From Tistrella mobilis (GTDB taxonomy: Bacteria > Pseudomonadota > Alphaproteobacteria > Tistrellales > Tistrellaceae), in assembly GCF_039634785.1 (NCBI RefSeq), contig NZ_JBBIAB010000005.1, forward strand, positions 186,001 to 250,000: DNA of 64,000 nt, in the 5' to 3' direction. The notes under the pieces are model-generated. The model worked only from the letters and a program-made list of their open reading frames with translations. It ran no database searches and was not told the DNA's origin. The translations under genes and the position numbers were made by a program. Shown piece by piece: positions 50,936 through 60,690 of the stretch (positions are counted from its first letter, which is position 1; each line of letters starts with the position of its first letter).

Positions 50936-51829
50936 GTGACCCTCAGGCAATTGCGCTATCTGATTGCGGTGGTGGCGGCGGGCAGCATCACCGGCGGCGC
51001 ACGCTCTCTGAACGTGTCTCAACCGGCGCTCTCGGCCGGGTTGGCGGCGCTGGAAGATGAACTCGGTACGCCACTGCTGGAGCGGCAACGCGGCGCGGTG
51101 CGGCTGACGGCTCTGGGGCGCCGGTTCCATCGGCGTGCCCTGGGCATCGTGCGCGACGCTGATCTTGCGCGTCAGGAGGTGCGACGCGGGCTGGAGCAGA
51201 GCGTGTTGACGCTGGGCGTGCTGCCGACCGTGCCGATGGGGCTGGTTCTGGGGCTGGCGGAGGCCTTGCGCCGGCATCTGCCGGCGGTGGAGCTGACCAT
51301 CCGTGAAGCGCGGGAACCACGGCTTGCCGAGGCGGTGGGGCTGGGACGGATGGATGCAGCCTTGACCATCTCGGATCGTGCGGCCGATGGCTGGTGGGTG
51401 CCGGTGCGGGACGATCCACTGGCGGTGGTGTGCCCGCCCGGCCATGATTTCGCCCGGCGCGGCTCGGTGCGGGTGGCCGATCTGGACGGGGAGGCTTTCG
51501 TTTTGCGTATGCATTGCGAGCGGGGCAGGGATGCGCAGGGACTGCTCGATTCGCGTGGGATCCGGCTTCGCCCGTCGTTTGCCACGGATCAGGACGCACG
51601 AGCCTTTGCTGCAGTGCGGGCCGGGTTGGGCGTGACGATCGCTCCGCGGACGCTGGTACCGGAAGGCCTTGGTTTCGTTGCGATTGAAGATCTGGGGCTC
51701 ACCCGTCGTCTGGGCTTGCAGCTGTCGGTCGGTCTTGATGAACGCTTGTTGGGCGCTCTGGTTGCTGCGCTGCGAGATGCCGAAGCCGCGCAGATGGTCA
51801 TTCCAGACGCGAATGTGTCAATTAACTAA
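50936..51829 (+). CDS. LysR-family transcriptional regulator
   Basis: The product is 297 residues from the GTG at 50936, with GGAGG seven bases upstream, so it starts MTLRQLRYLIAVV. Helix-turn-helix: GSITGGARSLNVSQPALSAGLAALEDELGTPLLER. The effector domain follows from SVLTLGVLPTVPMG. The resemblance is to OxyR/HcaR-type activators in sequence style only. It is divergent from the enoyl-CoA hydratase-XRE pair, with a 134-base AT-rich gap, and probably regulates it. Confidence 0.9.
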   Translation: MTLRQLRYLIAVVAAGSITGGARSLNVSQPALSAGLAALEDELGTPLLERQRGAVRLTALGRRFHRRALGIVRDADLARQEVRRGLEQSVLTLGVLPTVPMGLVLGLAEALRRHLPAVELTIREAREPRLAEAVGLGRMDAALTISDRAADGWWVPVRDDPLAVVCPPGHDFARRGSVRVADLDGEAFVLRMHCERGRDAQGLLDSRGIRLRPSFATDQDARAFAAVRAGLGVTIAPRTLVPEGLGFVAIEDLGLTRRLGLQLSVGLDERLLGALVAALRDAEAAQMVIPDANVSIN

Positions 51830-51841
51830 AAACAAGTTAAT
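51821..51841. repeat. AT-rich inverted repeat at the end of the LysR gene
   Basis: Perfect 7-bp arms ATTAACT / AGTTAAT with a 7-nt A-rich loop overlap the LysR stop codon. It may be a weak terminator or a protein-binding site upstream of pdhA; there is no T run. Confidence 0.35.
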
Positions 51842-51887
51842 CATCTCTATTGCGCCGCAGCACAAGGATTTGCGGCCCGTGTTTCGC

Positions 51888-51916
51888 TTGCCAGCGGCGG
51901 ATGTGGGGCTTAGGTT
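51888..51916 (+). promoter_or_regulatory. Candidate pdhA promoter
   Basis: TTGCCA (51888-51893) and TAGGTT (51911-51916) are 17 bp apart, matching sigma-70 consensus at five and three of six positions. The leader to pdhA would be about 60 bases. Confidence 0.4.
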
Positions 51917-51983
51917 CAACTCCACCTAGGCGCTCCGGAGCCGGCTCGTGCGGCTCCCGCGCGTCACATCCGGGGAGGACCGC

Positions 51984-53006
51984 ATGGCGACTTCGCGCCG
52001 TAAGCCCTCGGGCTCGCAGAGCAACGCGCTCGCACCCGAGAACAGCACCATCGAACAGCTGGTCCACTACTACCGAGAGATGCTCCTGATCCGGCGCTTC
52101 GAGGAGAAGGCCGGCCAGATGTACGGCATGGGCCTGATCGGCGGCTTCTGCCACCTCTATATCGGCCAGGAAGCCGTCGTGATCGGCATGCAGGGCAGCC
52201 TGGTCGACGGCGACAGCGTCGTCACCAGCTACCGCGACCACGGCCATATGCTCGCCTGCGGCATGGAAGCCCGCGGCGTGATGGCCGAACTCACCGGCCG
52301 CCGCGACGGATATTCGCGCGGCAAGGGCGGCTCGATGCATATGTTCTCGGTCGAGAAGGGCTTTTTCGGCGGCCATGGCATCGTGGCGGCCCAGGTGCCG
52401 ATCGGCACCGGCCTCGGCTTCGCCCACAAGTACAAGGAAGACGGCAAGGTCGCCGTCACCTATCTGGGCGACGGCGCGGTCAATCAGGGCCAGGTGTACG
52501 AGAGCTTCAACATGGCCAGCCTCTGGCACCTGCCGGTGGTCTATGTCATCGAGAACAATCTCTACGGCATGGGCACCTCGGTGGCGCGCGCCAGCGCCGT
52601 GACCGAACTTTACCGCCGCGGCGAGAGCTTCGGCATTCCGGGTTTTGCGGTCGATGGCATGGACGTGCGGACCGTGCGCGGTGCTGCCGAATTCGCCGTC
52701 GAGCATGCCCGCAGCGGCAAGGGCCCGATCCTGCTGGAGATGAAGACCTATCGCTTCCGCGGCCATTCGATGTCCGACCCGGCCAAGTACCGGTCCAAGG
52801 ACGAACTGAACCGCATGAAGGCCGAGCGCGACCCGATCGAGCTGGTCAAGAAGCTGCTGATCGACAGCGGCGAGTGGGACGAGGCGAAGCTCAAGGGCAT
52901 CGACCGGGAGATCAAGGACATCGTCGTCGACGCCGCCGATTTCGCCCAGGAGAACCCCGAGCCCGATCCGTCGGAGCTGTGGACGGACGTGCTGGTCGAG
53001 AGCTGA
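51984..53006 (+). CDS. pdhA: Pyruvate dehydrogenase E1 component, alpha subunit
   Basis: With PdhB it forms the thiamine-diphosphate E1 that decarboxylates pyruvate. The product is 340 residues from the ATG at 51984, with GGGGAGGAC upstream. Thiamine-diphosphate motif: GDGAVNQGQVYESFNMASLW...VIENNLYGMGT. The phosphorylation-loop-like YRFRGHSMSDPAKYRSKDE follows. It opens the pdhA-pdhB-pdhC-lpd-lipA row. Confidence 0.96.
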   Translation: MATSRRKPSGSQSNALAPENSTIEQLVHYYREMLLIRRFEEKAGQMYGMGLIGGFCHLYIGQEAVVIGMQGSLVDGDSVVTSYRDHGHMLACGMEARGVMAELTGRRDGYSRGKGGSMHMFSVEKGFFGGHGIVAAQVPIGTGLGFAHKYKEDGKVAVTYLGDGAVNQGQVYESFNMASLWHLPVVYVIENNLYGMGTSVARASAVTELYRRGESFGIPGFAVDGMDVRTVRGAAEFAVEHARSGKGPILLEMKTYRFRGHSMSDPAKYRSKDELNRMKAERDPIELVKKLLIDSGEWDEAKLKGIDREIKDIVVDAADFAQENPEPDPSELWTDVLVES

Positions 53007-53102
53007 TCGAGGCTCTGCCGGCTCAAGGTTTTCACAGGAGACCGGGGCAGGGCGCGTCGGCGCCGCTCCGGTGACGGATTTCAGAGAGAAACGGGTCCAT
53101 AC

Positions 53103-54089
<987 letters not shown>

Positions 54090-54130
54090 GCCGGCATCGC
54101 CGGACCCCATCGAGAATCCGAGGACCGAAC

Positions 54131-55528
54131 ATGGCTCAGACCATCCTGATGCCGGCCCTGTCGCCGACCATGACCGAAGGCACGCTCGCCAAGTGGCTGG
54201 TGTCGGCCGGCGACAAGATTGAAAGCGGGCAGGTGATCGCCGAAATCGAGACCGACAAGGCCACCATGGAGGTGGAAGCGGTCGATGAAGGCGTGCTGGC
54301 CGAGATCCTGGTGCCGGAAGGCACCGAGAATGTTGCCGTGAACACGCCGATCGCCGTGCTCAAGGAAGAGGGTGACGACGATGCGGCGGTGGCGGAAGCC
54401 GCCGCCGGTGCCGGCGCGCCTGCACCCGCCGCCCAGGCCGAAGAGGCCGAGGCCGAAGGTGACGATGCCAGTGAGGCGGAAGCCGCAGCGGCCCCCGCTC
54501 CCAAGGCGTCGGCGAAGCCGGCGGCCGATGGCGAGGGCGGCCGGATCAAGGCGAGCCCGCTCGCCCGCCGCATCGCATCTGAAGCCGGTCTGGATCTCTC
54601 GGGCCTCGAGGGCACCGGTCCGCATGGCCGGATCGTGAAGGCCGATGTCGAGGCGGCGATCGCGCCGGGTGCGAAGCCCGCCGAGGCATCGAAAGCCCCG
54701 GGCCGCAGCGACGCCGCTCCGGCCGCCGAGGCGCCCAAGGCGACCCCGGCGCCGGCCCAGCAGACCGCTGGCGGTTACAGCGTGGCGGCGATCTCCGCCG
54801 CGGCTTCCGCCCAGACCCGCGATCTGGTCGACAAGCTGGGCATGCCGTACGAGGCCGAGGCCAATAACGGCATGCGCAAGACCATCGCCCGCCGCCTGCT
54901 CGACGCCAAGCAGACCGTGCCGCATTTCTACCTGACGGTGGACTGCGTCATCGACCGGCTGCTGGCGGTGCGCAAGGAGCTCAACGAGCGTGCCGGCGGC
55001 GGCGTGAAGATCAGCGTCAATGATTTCGTGGTGCGGGCCAGCGCCCTGTCGCTGCGCAAGGTGCCGGCGGCCAATGCCGCCTGGACCGACGAGGCGGTGC
55101 TGCGCTTCAAGGATGTCGACGTGTCCGTGGCCGTTGCGATCGATGGCGGGCTGATCACCCCGATCATCCGCAAGGCCGATACCAAGGGTCTGGCCGCGAT
55201 TTCGTCGGAGATGCGCGACCTCGCCACCCGTGCCCGCGACGGCAAGCTGAAGCCCGAGGAATATCAGGGCGGCACCTTCTCGGTCTCGAACCTCGGCATG
55301 TACGGGATCAGGGAGTTCTCGGCGATCATCAACCCGCCGCAGTCGGCGATCCTGGCCGCCGGTGCCGCCGAGCAGCGGCCGGTGGTGAAGGATGGCGCGC
55401 TGGCGATCGCGACGGTGATGACGGTTACGCTCTCCTGCGACCACCGGGTGGTGGACGGCGCCGTCGGCGCCCAGTTCCTGGCCGCCTTCAAGAAGCTGAT
55501 CGAGGACCCGCTGTCGATGCTGCTCTGA
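54131..55528 (+). CDS. pdhC: Pyruvate dehydrogenase E2, dihydrolipoamide acetyltransferase
   Basis: The core acetyltransferase of the complex, 465 residues. One lipoyl domain at about 1-80 has the lipoylated K43 in [11 protein letters not shown]. An Ala/Pro/Glu linker follows, then the E1/E3-binding domain at about 139-175 ([36 protein letters not shown]). A second linker leads to the catalytic domain from about 235 ([23 protein letters not shown]) with the active-site [11 protein letters not shown] near the end. It lies 41 bases after pdhB. Confidence 0.96.
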   Translation: MAQTILMPALSPTMTEGTLAKWLVSAGDKIESGQVIAEIETDKATMEVEAVDEGVLAEILVPEGTENVAVNTPIAVLKEEGDDDAAVAEAAAGAGAPAPAAQAEEAEAEGDDASEAEAAAAPAPKASAKPAADGEGGRIKASPLARRIASEAGLDLSGLEGTGPHGRIVKADVEAAIAPGAKPAEASKAPGRSDAAPAAEAPKATPAPAQQTAGGYSVAAISAAASAQTRDLVDKLGMPYEAEANNGMRKTIARRLLDAKQTVPHFYLTVDCVIDRLLAVRKELNERAGGGVKISVNDFVVRASALSLRKVPAANAAWTDEAVLRFKDVDVSVAVAIDGGLITPIIRKADTKGLAAISSEMRDLATRARDGKLKPEEYQGGTFSVSNLGMYGIREFSAIINPPQSAILAAGAAEQRPVVKDGALAIATVMTVTLSCDHRVVDGAVGAQFLAAFKKLIEDPLSMLL

Positions 55529-55586
55529 GCGGCATCCCGCGGTTCATCCTTCGAGACACACACGAGACGGACGGGAGACCCATCCC

Positions 55587-57410
55587 ATGCCGATCAAGGT
55601 TCTGATGCCGGCGCTGTCGCCGACCATGACCGAAGGCACCCTGGCCCGCTGGCTGGTCAAGGAAGGCGACACGATCGAAAGCGGTCAGGTGATCGCCGAG
55701 ATCGAGACCGACAAGGCCACCATGGAGGTCGAGGCGGCCGACGAGGGCGTGCTGGCGAAGATCGTGGTGCCGGAAGGCACCGAGAACGTCGCGGTCAATG
55801 CCCTGATTGCGGTCCTCGCCGATGAAGGCGAGGATCCGGCCGAGGCGGCAAAGGCCGCTGCCGGCGGTGCCGAGCCGCCGAAGGAAGCCCCCAAGGCCGC
55901 CGAGGCCGCGAAAAAGCCCGAACCCCCGAAGAAGCCTGAGCCCTCGAAGAAGGCCGAGGCGCCCAAGGCCGAGGCCAAAAAGCCGGCGCCGAAGACGGCC
56001 TCGGGACCGAAGAGCGGTGACGACTATGACGTGATCGTCATCGGCGGCGGCCCCGGCGGCTATGTCGCGGCGATCCGCGCCGGCCAGTTGGGCCTCCGCA
56101 CGCTGGTGGTCGAGGAAAAGCACCTGGGTGGCATCTGCCTGAACTGGGGCTGCATTCCGACCAAGGCGCTGCTGCGGGCGGCCGAGGTGTGGACCCTGGT
56201 CAACCATGCCAGGGAATTCGGCATCACGGTCGAGAAGCCGAGCTTCGATCTGTCCGCGATCGTCAAGCGCAGCCGTGACGTGGCCAAGACCCTGTCGCAG
56301 GGCGTGGCGCATCTGCTGAAGAAGAACAAGGTCGAGGTCGCAGACGGCCGCGGCCGTCTGAACGGCCCGGGCAAGGTCGTGATCGAGGGCGCGAAGGGCA
56401 AGCGCAGCGTCACCGCCGATCACATCATTCTGGCGACCGGTGCCCGTGCCCGCGTGGTCAAGGGGCTGGAGCCCGATGGCGAGCGGGTCTGGACCTATCG
56501 CGAAGCCATGGTGCCCGAGAGCCTGCCCAAGTCGCTGCTGGTGGTCGGTTCCGGCGCGATCGGCATTGAATTCGCGAGCTTCTATCGCGCGCTCGGCGTC
56601 GAGGTGACCGTGGTCGAACTGCTCGACCGCATCCTGCCGGTCGAGGATGCCGAGATTTCGGGCCTCGCCCGCAAGGCCTTCGAGAAGCAGGGGATGAAGA
56701 TCCTCACCGGCACCCAGGTCAAGGCGCTCGACAAAGGCCGGGACGGGGTGACCGCAACGCTCGAAGACGGCAAGGGCAAGGCCCAGACCCTGAAGGTCGA
56801 CCGCGTGATCGTGGCGATCGGCATCGTCGGCAACACCGAGGATCTGGGGCTGGAGACGACGAAGGTGAAGGTCGAGAAGGGCCAGATCCAGGTCGGTCCG
56901 TATCTCGAAACCGACGAGTCGGGCATCTACGCGATCGGCGACGTGGCCGGCGCACCCTGGCTGGCTCACAAGGCCTCGCATGAAGGCGTGATCTGCGTCG
57001 AGGCCTTCGCCGGTGTCGAACATGTCCACCCGATGACCCGCGAGAACATTCCGGGCTGCACCTATGCCACCCCGCAGGTGGCCTCGGTCGGCATGACCGA
57101 GGCCAAGGCGAAAGAGGCCGGCTACGACGTCAAGGTCGGCCGCTTCCCCTATCGGGGGAATGGCAAGGCCCTGGCGCTGGGGGAACCCGAGGGGCTGGTC
57201 AAGACGGTGTTCGATGCGAAGACCGGCGAGCTGCTGGGTGCCCATATGATCGGTGCCGAGGTGACTGAGCTGATCCAGGGCTACACGGTCGCCAAGACCA
57301 TGGAAGGCACCGAGCTCGACCTGATGCACACCATCTTCCCGCATCCGACCCTGTCCGAGATGATGCACGAGTCCGTGCTTGACGCCTTCGGACGGGCCAT
57401 CCATTTCTAA
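55587..57410 (+). CDS. lpdA: Dihydrolipoamide dehydrogenase (E3) with N-terminal lipoyl domain
   Basis: E3 reoxidises dihydrolipoamide with FAD and NAD. The product is 607 residues: a lipoyl domain at about 1-80 (K43 in [11 protein letters not shown]), a Lys/Pro/Glu/Ala linker (about 81-144), and a complete flavoprotein from about 147. FAD motif GGGPGG is at 153-158, the redox disulfide C184-C189 ([13 protein letters not shown]), the NAD site [12 protein letters not shown], and the catalytic dimer-interface [12 protein letters not shown] near the end. By my count 66 of the first 81 residues are identical to the E2 lipoyl domain next door. Confidence 0.95.
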   Translation: MPIKVLMPALSPTMTEGTLARWLVKEGDTIESGQVIAEIETDKATMEVEAADEGVLAKIVVPEGTENVAVNALIAVLADEGEDPAEAAKAAAGGAEPPKEAPKAAEAAKKPEPPKKPEPSKKAEAPKAEAKKPAPKTASGPKSGDDYDVIVIGGGPGGYVAAIRAGQLGLRTLVVEEKHLGGICLNWGCIPTKALLRAAEVWTLVNHAREFGITVEKPSFDLSAIVKRSRDVAKTLSQGVAHLLKKNKVEVADGRGRLNGPGKVVIEGAKGKRSVTADHIILATGARARVVKGLEPDGERVWTYREAMVPESLPKSLLVVGSGAIGIEFASFYRALGVEVTVVELLDRILPVEDAEISGLARKAFEKQGMKILTGTQVKALDKGRDGVTATLEDGKGKAQTLKVDRVIVAIGIVGNTEDLGLETTKVKVEKGQIQVGPYLETDESGIYAIGDVAGAPWLAHKASHEGVICVEAFAGVEHVHPMTRENIPGCTYATPQVASVGMTEAKAKEAGYDVKVGRFPYRGNGKALALGEPEGLVKTVFDAKTGELLGAHMIGAEVTELIQGYTVAKTMEGTELDLMHTIFPHPTLSEMMHESVLDAFGRAIHF

Positions 57411-57480
57411 CCCGAAATACCCTCAGCGCCCTGCGACAGGCACGCCTGTAGCGCGGTCGACTGTGGTATGCTCGACCAAA

Positions 57481-57514
57481 GGCCCGGCTCCCGATCACCG
57501 GTCGGGGCCGGGCC
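57481..57514 (+). terminator. GC-rich stem-loop between lpdA and lipA
   Basis: GGCCCGGCTCCCGA and TCGGGGCCGGGCC pair with one bulged base around a short loop. There is no T run after it. It may reduce read-through from the pdh genes into lipA, or be a processing element. Confidence 0.4.
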
Positions 57515-57544
57515 TCAACCCATCCAGGCCGGGGGACATCGCAC

Positions 57545-58501
57545 GTGGCCGTGATCATCCATCCCGTCGAGACGGCGCCAGCCAGCACCACGCCAGCCCA
57601 GCGTCAGCGCAAGCCCGACTGGATTCGCGTCAAGGCGCCGACCTCGCCACAGGTGGCGGAAATGCGCCAGCGCATGCGGCGCCTCAACCTCTTCACCGTC
57701 TGCGAAGAGGCCGCCTGCCCGAATATCGGCGAGTGCTGGACCCAGAAGCACGCCACCGTGATGATCCTGGGCGATATCTGCACCCGCGCCTGCCGGTTCT
57801 GCAATGTCGCGACCGGCATGCCCCGCGCGGTCGATCCGGACGAGCCCGCACATCTGGCGGAAGCGGTGGCCGAGATGGGGCTGGCGCATGTGGTGGTGAC
57901 CTCGGTCGATCGCGACGATCTCGACGATGGCGGCGCCGGCCAGTTCGTCCAGGTGATCCGCCGCATCCGCGAGATGTCGCCCGAGACCACAATCGAGGTG
58001 CTCACCCCCGATTTCCAGCGCAAGAAGGGCGCGCTCGAAGCGGTGGCCGAGGCGCGGCCGGATGTGTTCAACCACAATCTGGAAACCGTGCCGCGGCTCT
58101 ATGCCGATGTCCGGCCGGGGGCGCGCTATTTCCACTCGCTCAAGATCCTGTCGATGGTGAAGGATGTCGACCCCTCGATCTTCACCAAGTCGGGCATCAT
58201 GGTCGGCCTGGGTGAGACCAAGGGCGAGGTTCATCAGGTGATGAACGATCTGCGCGCGGCGGATGTCGACTTCATGACCATCGGCCAGTATCTGCAGCCG
58301 ACGCCCAAGCATCTGCCGGTCGACCGCTTCGTCACGCCCGAGGAGTTCCAGTCCTATGCGACCATGGGGCGGGCCAAGGGGTTCCTGCTGGTCTCGTCCA
58401 GCCCGCTGACCCGCTCGTCGCATCACGCCGACAAGGACTTCGCACAGCTGAAGGCCGCACGCGAGGCGCAGCTTGCAGCGGGTACCGCTCAGACCGTATA
58501 G
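57545..58501 (+). CDS. lipA: Lipoyl synthase
   Basis: A radical-SAM enzyme that inserts two sulfurs into octanoylated lipoyl domains, such as those of the neighbouring E2 and E3. The product is 318 residues from a GTG at 57545 with GGGGGA upstream. The auxiliary [4Fe-4S] ligands are C53, C58 and C64 ([12 protein letters not shown]); the radical-SAM cluster is C79, C83, C86 (CTRACRFC). The C-terminal Ser of the [12 protein letters not shown] segment is the third type of auxiliary ligand. Position next to pdh genes is functionally consistent. Confidence 0.96.
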   Translation: MAVIIHPVETAPASTTPAQRQRKPDWIRVKAPTSPQVAEMRQRMRRLNLFTVCEEAACPNIGECWTQKHATVMILGDICTRACRFCNVATGMPRAVDPDEPAHLAEAVAEMGLAHVVVTSVDRDDLDDGGAGQFVQVIRRIREMSPETTIEVLTPDFQRKKGALEAVAEARPDVFNHNLETVPRLYADVRPGARYFHSLKILSMVKDVDPSIFTKSGIMVGLGETKGEVHQVMNDLRAADVDFMTIGQYLQPTPKHLPVDRFVTPEEFQSYATMGRAKGFLLVSSSPLTRSSHHADKDFAQLKAAREAQLAAGTAQTV

Positions 58502-58529
58502 AGAGACGGTCCGCCACGGCACCGTGGCA

Positions 58530-58559
58530 GCAGCCCCCGTATCGCGCGGGGGGAGCTGC
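58530..58559 (+). other. Stem-loop between lipA and the coq10-like gene
   Basis: GCAGC (58530-58534) with GCTGC (58555-58559) encloses CCCCG/CGGGG. A further small hairpin CCACGG-ca-CCGTGG precedes it. No T run; role unknown. Confidence 0.35.
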
Positions 58560-58610
58560 CCGGCTGCCGTCCGCCCGACGATTCTCGCCAACGGGAGTTA
58601 GCGTTCGACG

Positions 58611-59111
58611 ATGCCGTCCTTCAGCGAAAAGCGCGTACTGCCCTACGCGCCCGACCAGCTTTTCGACCTCGTTGCCGCCGTCGACCGCTATCCGGAATTC
58701 CTCCCCTGGTGCATTGCCTCGCGCATCCGCACGCGTGAGAGCTTCACCGACGCCGAGGGGCACAAGCGCGAGCGCATGGAGGCCGATCTGGTGATCGGCT
58801 TCAAGATGATCCGCGAGCGTTTCACCTCGAAGGTCGAACTCCTGCGCCCGCATGAGGTGCTGGTGACCGACGTGACCGGGCCGTTCGAACATCTGCGCAA
58901 TCGCTGGTGTTTCGAGCCGCACCCCGAAGGCTGCCTGGTCGATTTCGAAGTCGATTTCAAATTCCGCTCGCGCCTGCTCGACAATGTGATGGGCGCGCTG
59001 TTCGGCGAGGCCACCCGGCGCATGGTCAAGGCTTTCGAGGCCCGGGCCGCCGATCTTTATGGGCGCGAGCCTCTGCATCGCGGCCAGGCGCCGCGGCCCG
59101 CCGAGCCCTGA
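58611..59111 (+). CDS. Coq10/RatA-family ubiquinone-binding START-domain protein
   Basis: A 166-residue SRPBCC (START-like) protein. Family pattern: SEKRVLPYAPDQLFDLVAAVDRYPEFLPWC at the N terminus, then FTSKVELLRPHEVLVTDVTGPFEHLRNRW and SRLLDNVMGALFGEATRRMVKAFEARA at the C-terminal helix. Such proteins are thought to bind ubiquinone or its precursors. A place just after lipA is common in alphaproteobacteria, and no toxin partner is present, so the RatA toxin name should not be applied. Confidence 0.87.
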   Translation: MPSFSEKRVLPYAPDQLFDLVAAVDRYPEFLPWCIASRIRTRESFTDAEGHKRERMEADLVIGFKMIRERFTSKVELLRPHEVLVTDVTGPFEHLRNRWCFEPHPEGCLVDFEVDFKFRSRLLDNVMGALFGEATRRMVKAFEARAADLYGREPLHRGQAPRPAEP

Positions 59112-59147
59112 TCCCGGCTCTTCCTCCGCGGCTTCTCGATTTTTCGA

Positions 59148-59194
59148 TGTGACATCGCGATCCGGGATGTCACAGGATGTCCGGGGTGGACGTC
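59148..59194 (+). promoter_or_regulatory. ECF41-type promoter with overlapping palindrome
   Basis: TGTCACA (59168-59174), a 16-bp spacer and CGTC (59191-59194) reproduce the published ECF41 promoter consensus exactly. A perfect inverted repeat with 9-bp arms (TGTGACATC at 59148-59156, GATGTCACA at 59166-59174, 9-nt spacer) overlaps the -35 element. The start of the GyrI-like gene is 36 bases downstream. The sigma factor encoded second in the operon is the expected user, giving positive autoregulation; the palindrome may bind a further regulator. Confidence 0.82.
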
Positions 59195-59229
59195 TTTCCG
59201 GCAGCGTCTCCCTGTCGAAGGACGATCCG

Positions 59230-59694
59230 ATGACCGACATCGCCACGCCGCCTGCGGGTTTCAGCCGCTGCCGCTCCGGCGGTTTTGCCGTGACCGGCCT
59301 TGCTGCCATCGTCTCGAATGACGATCCGGACGCGATCGGCGTCCTGTGGGGGCGCTGGTTTGCGGAGCGGCCGCTGGAGGGGCAGCCCTGCGCCGATGCT
59401 GCGACCTATGCCGTCTATGATCGGTATCAGGGCGACCACAGCGCCCCTTTCCGGCTGACCATCGGCCGGGTTCTGGTGCCCGGTCTGCCGGTGCCTGACG
59501 GGCTGATCCGGATCGATCTGGCCGCGGCCGATTTTCTGGTGCTGCGGACCGCCGGCCCGCAGCCGGCGGCGCTGGCCGCAGGCTGGGCCAGGATCTGGCA
59601 AACCCTGCCGGACCGTGCCTTTCGGGCCGATTTCGACAGATGGCCGGATGCCGAGCCGGACCGGGCGGACATTCATGTGGAGCTGCGCGCATGA
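59230..59694 (+). CDS. GyrI-like / effector-binding-domain protein, partner of the ECF41 sigma factor
   Basis: The product is 154 residues from the ATG at 59230, with GAAGGA upstream; the frame opens earlier without similarity. The whole length resembles the small-molecule-binding domain found in GyrI, Rob and AraC-type effector-binding proteins: IGVLWGRWF, YAVYDRYQGDHSAPFRLTIGRVLVPG and the late RAFRADFDRW. There is no DNA-binding domain. The stop overlaps the sigma factor start (ATGA), so the two are coupled. It may sense a ligand for the sigma factor or be a regulon product; neither is shown by the sequence. Confidence 0.75.
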   Translation: MTDIATPPAGFSRCRSGGFAVTGLAAIVSNDDPDAIGVLWGRWFAERPLEGQPCADAATYAVYDRYQGDHSAPFRLTIGRVLVPGLPVPDGLIRIDLAAADFLVLRTAGPQPAALAAGWARIWQTLPDRAFRADFDRWPDAEPDRADIHVELRA

Positions 59695-60665
59695 GCCTGA
59701 CCACAAGCGCCATGCCGGGAACCTCCGCAGCCCGGACCGATGCCTTTCTCGCCCATGCACCGGCGGCCTGGGCGCAGGCCTACCGGTTGACCGGCAGTTC
59801 GGCCGACGCCGATGATGTGATGCAGGATGCCTGGCTGCGCTGGCAACGGGCCGAAGCCGGCGCCGAGGCCGGCCGGCCGCGTGAACCGCGGGCTTTTCTG
59901 CTGTCGGTGGCGACCCGGCTTGCACTTGACCGCCTGCGCAGCCGCCGGCGGGCCCGGACCGGCTATCCCGGCCCCTGGTTGCCGGAGCCGCTGGTGTCCG
60001 ACATCGTGGCGCCCGAGGCGGGCCTCACCGAGACGACCGAGACCCTGTCGCTGGCGCTGCTCCGGCTGATGGAGCGGGTGCCGCCATCGGAACGCGCCGC
60101 CCTGCTTCTGGTCGAGGTGGCGGAAATGGAGGCCGACGAGGCGGCCGATGCGCTCGGCATTACCCCCGTGGCCTTGCGTCAGCGGCTGTCGCGCGCCCGG
60201 CGCCGCCTGGCGGCCGCCCGGGCGGAGCTGCCGGCGGCGGCAGATCCGCTGCTCGACCGCAGCCCCGGCAGCGGCAGCGCCGATCCCGAGGCGGCGCGTG
60301 CGCTTGCCGAAGCGGTTCTGAAAGCGGTGGCAAGCGGCGACGAGGTCATGCTCCGACGCCTGCTTGCCCCTGAAATCGTGCTGGAGAGCGATGGTGGGGG
60401 CAAGGCGGCGGCGGCGCTGAACCCTATCCGCGGCATCGACAAGGTGGTGCGGTTCCTGATCTCGATCACCCGCAAGCACCCGGCGCAGAGCGTGCGCCTC
60501 GCCCTGGTCAATGGTGCACCCGGCTTCATTCAGGATTTTCCCGACGGCAGCATGAGCGTCAGCGCGCTCGTCCTCGACGGGCAGGGGCGGGTGGGCGCCA
60601 TTCTTACGATGCGCAATCCCGACAAACTCGGCGCCGTCCGCCGTCTGCTCGACGGGCGCGGCTGA
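59691..60665 (+). CDS. ECF41-group RNA polymerase sigma factor with SnoaL-like C-terminal domain
   Basis: The product is 324 residues from the ATG at 59691. Sigma-2 occupies about 15-88 (AYRLTGSSADADDVMQDAWLRW) and sigma-4 about 115-175 (PPSERAALLLVEVAEMEADEAADALGITPVALRQRLSRARRRL). A SnoaL-like domain lies at about 200-324. The three ECF41 hallmarks are present: WLPEP (96-100) between the sigma domains, DGGGK (234-238) and NPDKL (309-313). In this group the C-terminal domain replaces a separate anti-sigma factor. Known ECF41 genes usually neighbour carboxymuconolactone decarboxylase, oxidoreductase or epimerase genes; here the only partner is the GyrI-like gene. Confidence 0.9.
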   Translation: MSLTTSAMPGTSAARTDAFLAHAPAAWAQAYRLTGSSADADDVMQDAWLRWQRAEAGAEAGRPREPRAFLLSVATRLALDRLRSRRRARTGYPGPWLPEPLVSDIVAPEAGLTETTETLSLALLRLMERVPPSERAALLLVEVAEMEADEAADALGITPVALRQRLSRARRRLAAARAELPAAADPLLDRSPGSGSADPEAARALAEAVLKAVASGDEVMLRRLLAPEIVLESDGGGKAAAALNPIRGIDKVVRFLISITRKHPAQSVRLALVNGAPGFIQDFPDGSMSVSALVLDGQGRVGAILTMRNPDKLGAVRRLLDGRG

Positions 60666-60690
60666 CCACCCGTCCGGGGCCTGGCCGGGG

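Noticed and set aside
58611-59111. RatA toxin
   Set aside because: The fold family includes E. coli RatA, but there is no RatB-like partner, and the position after lipA fits the Coq10-like role.
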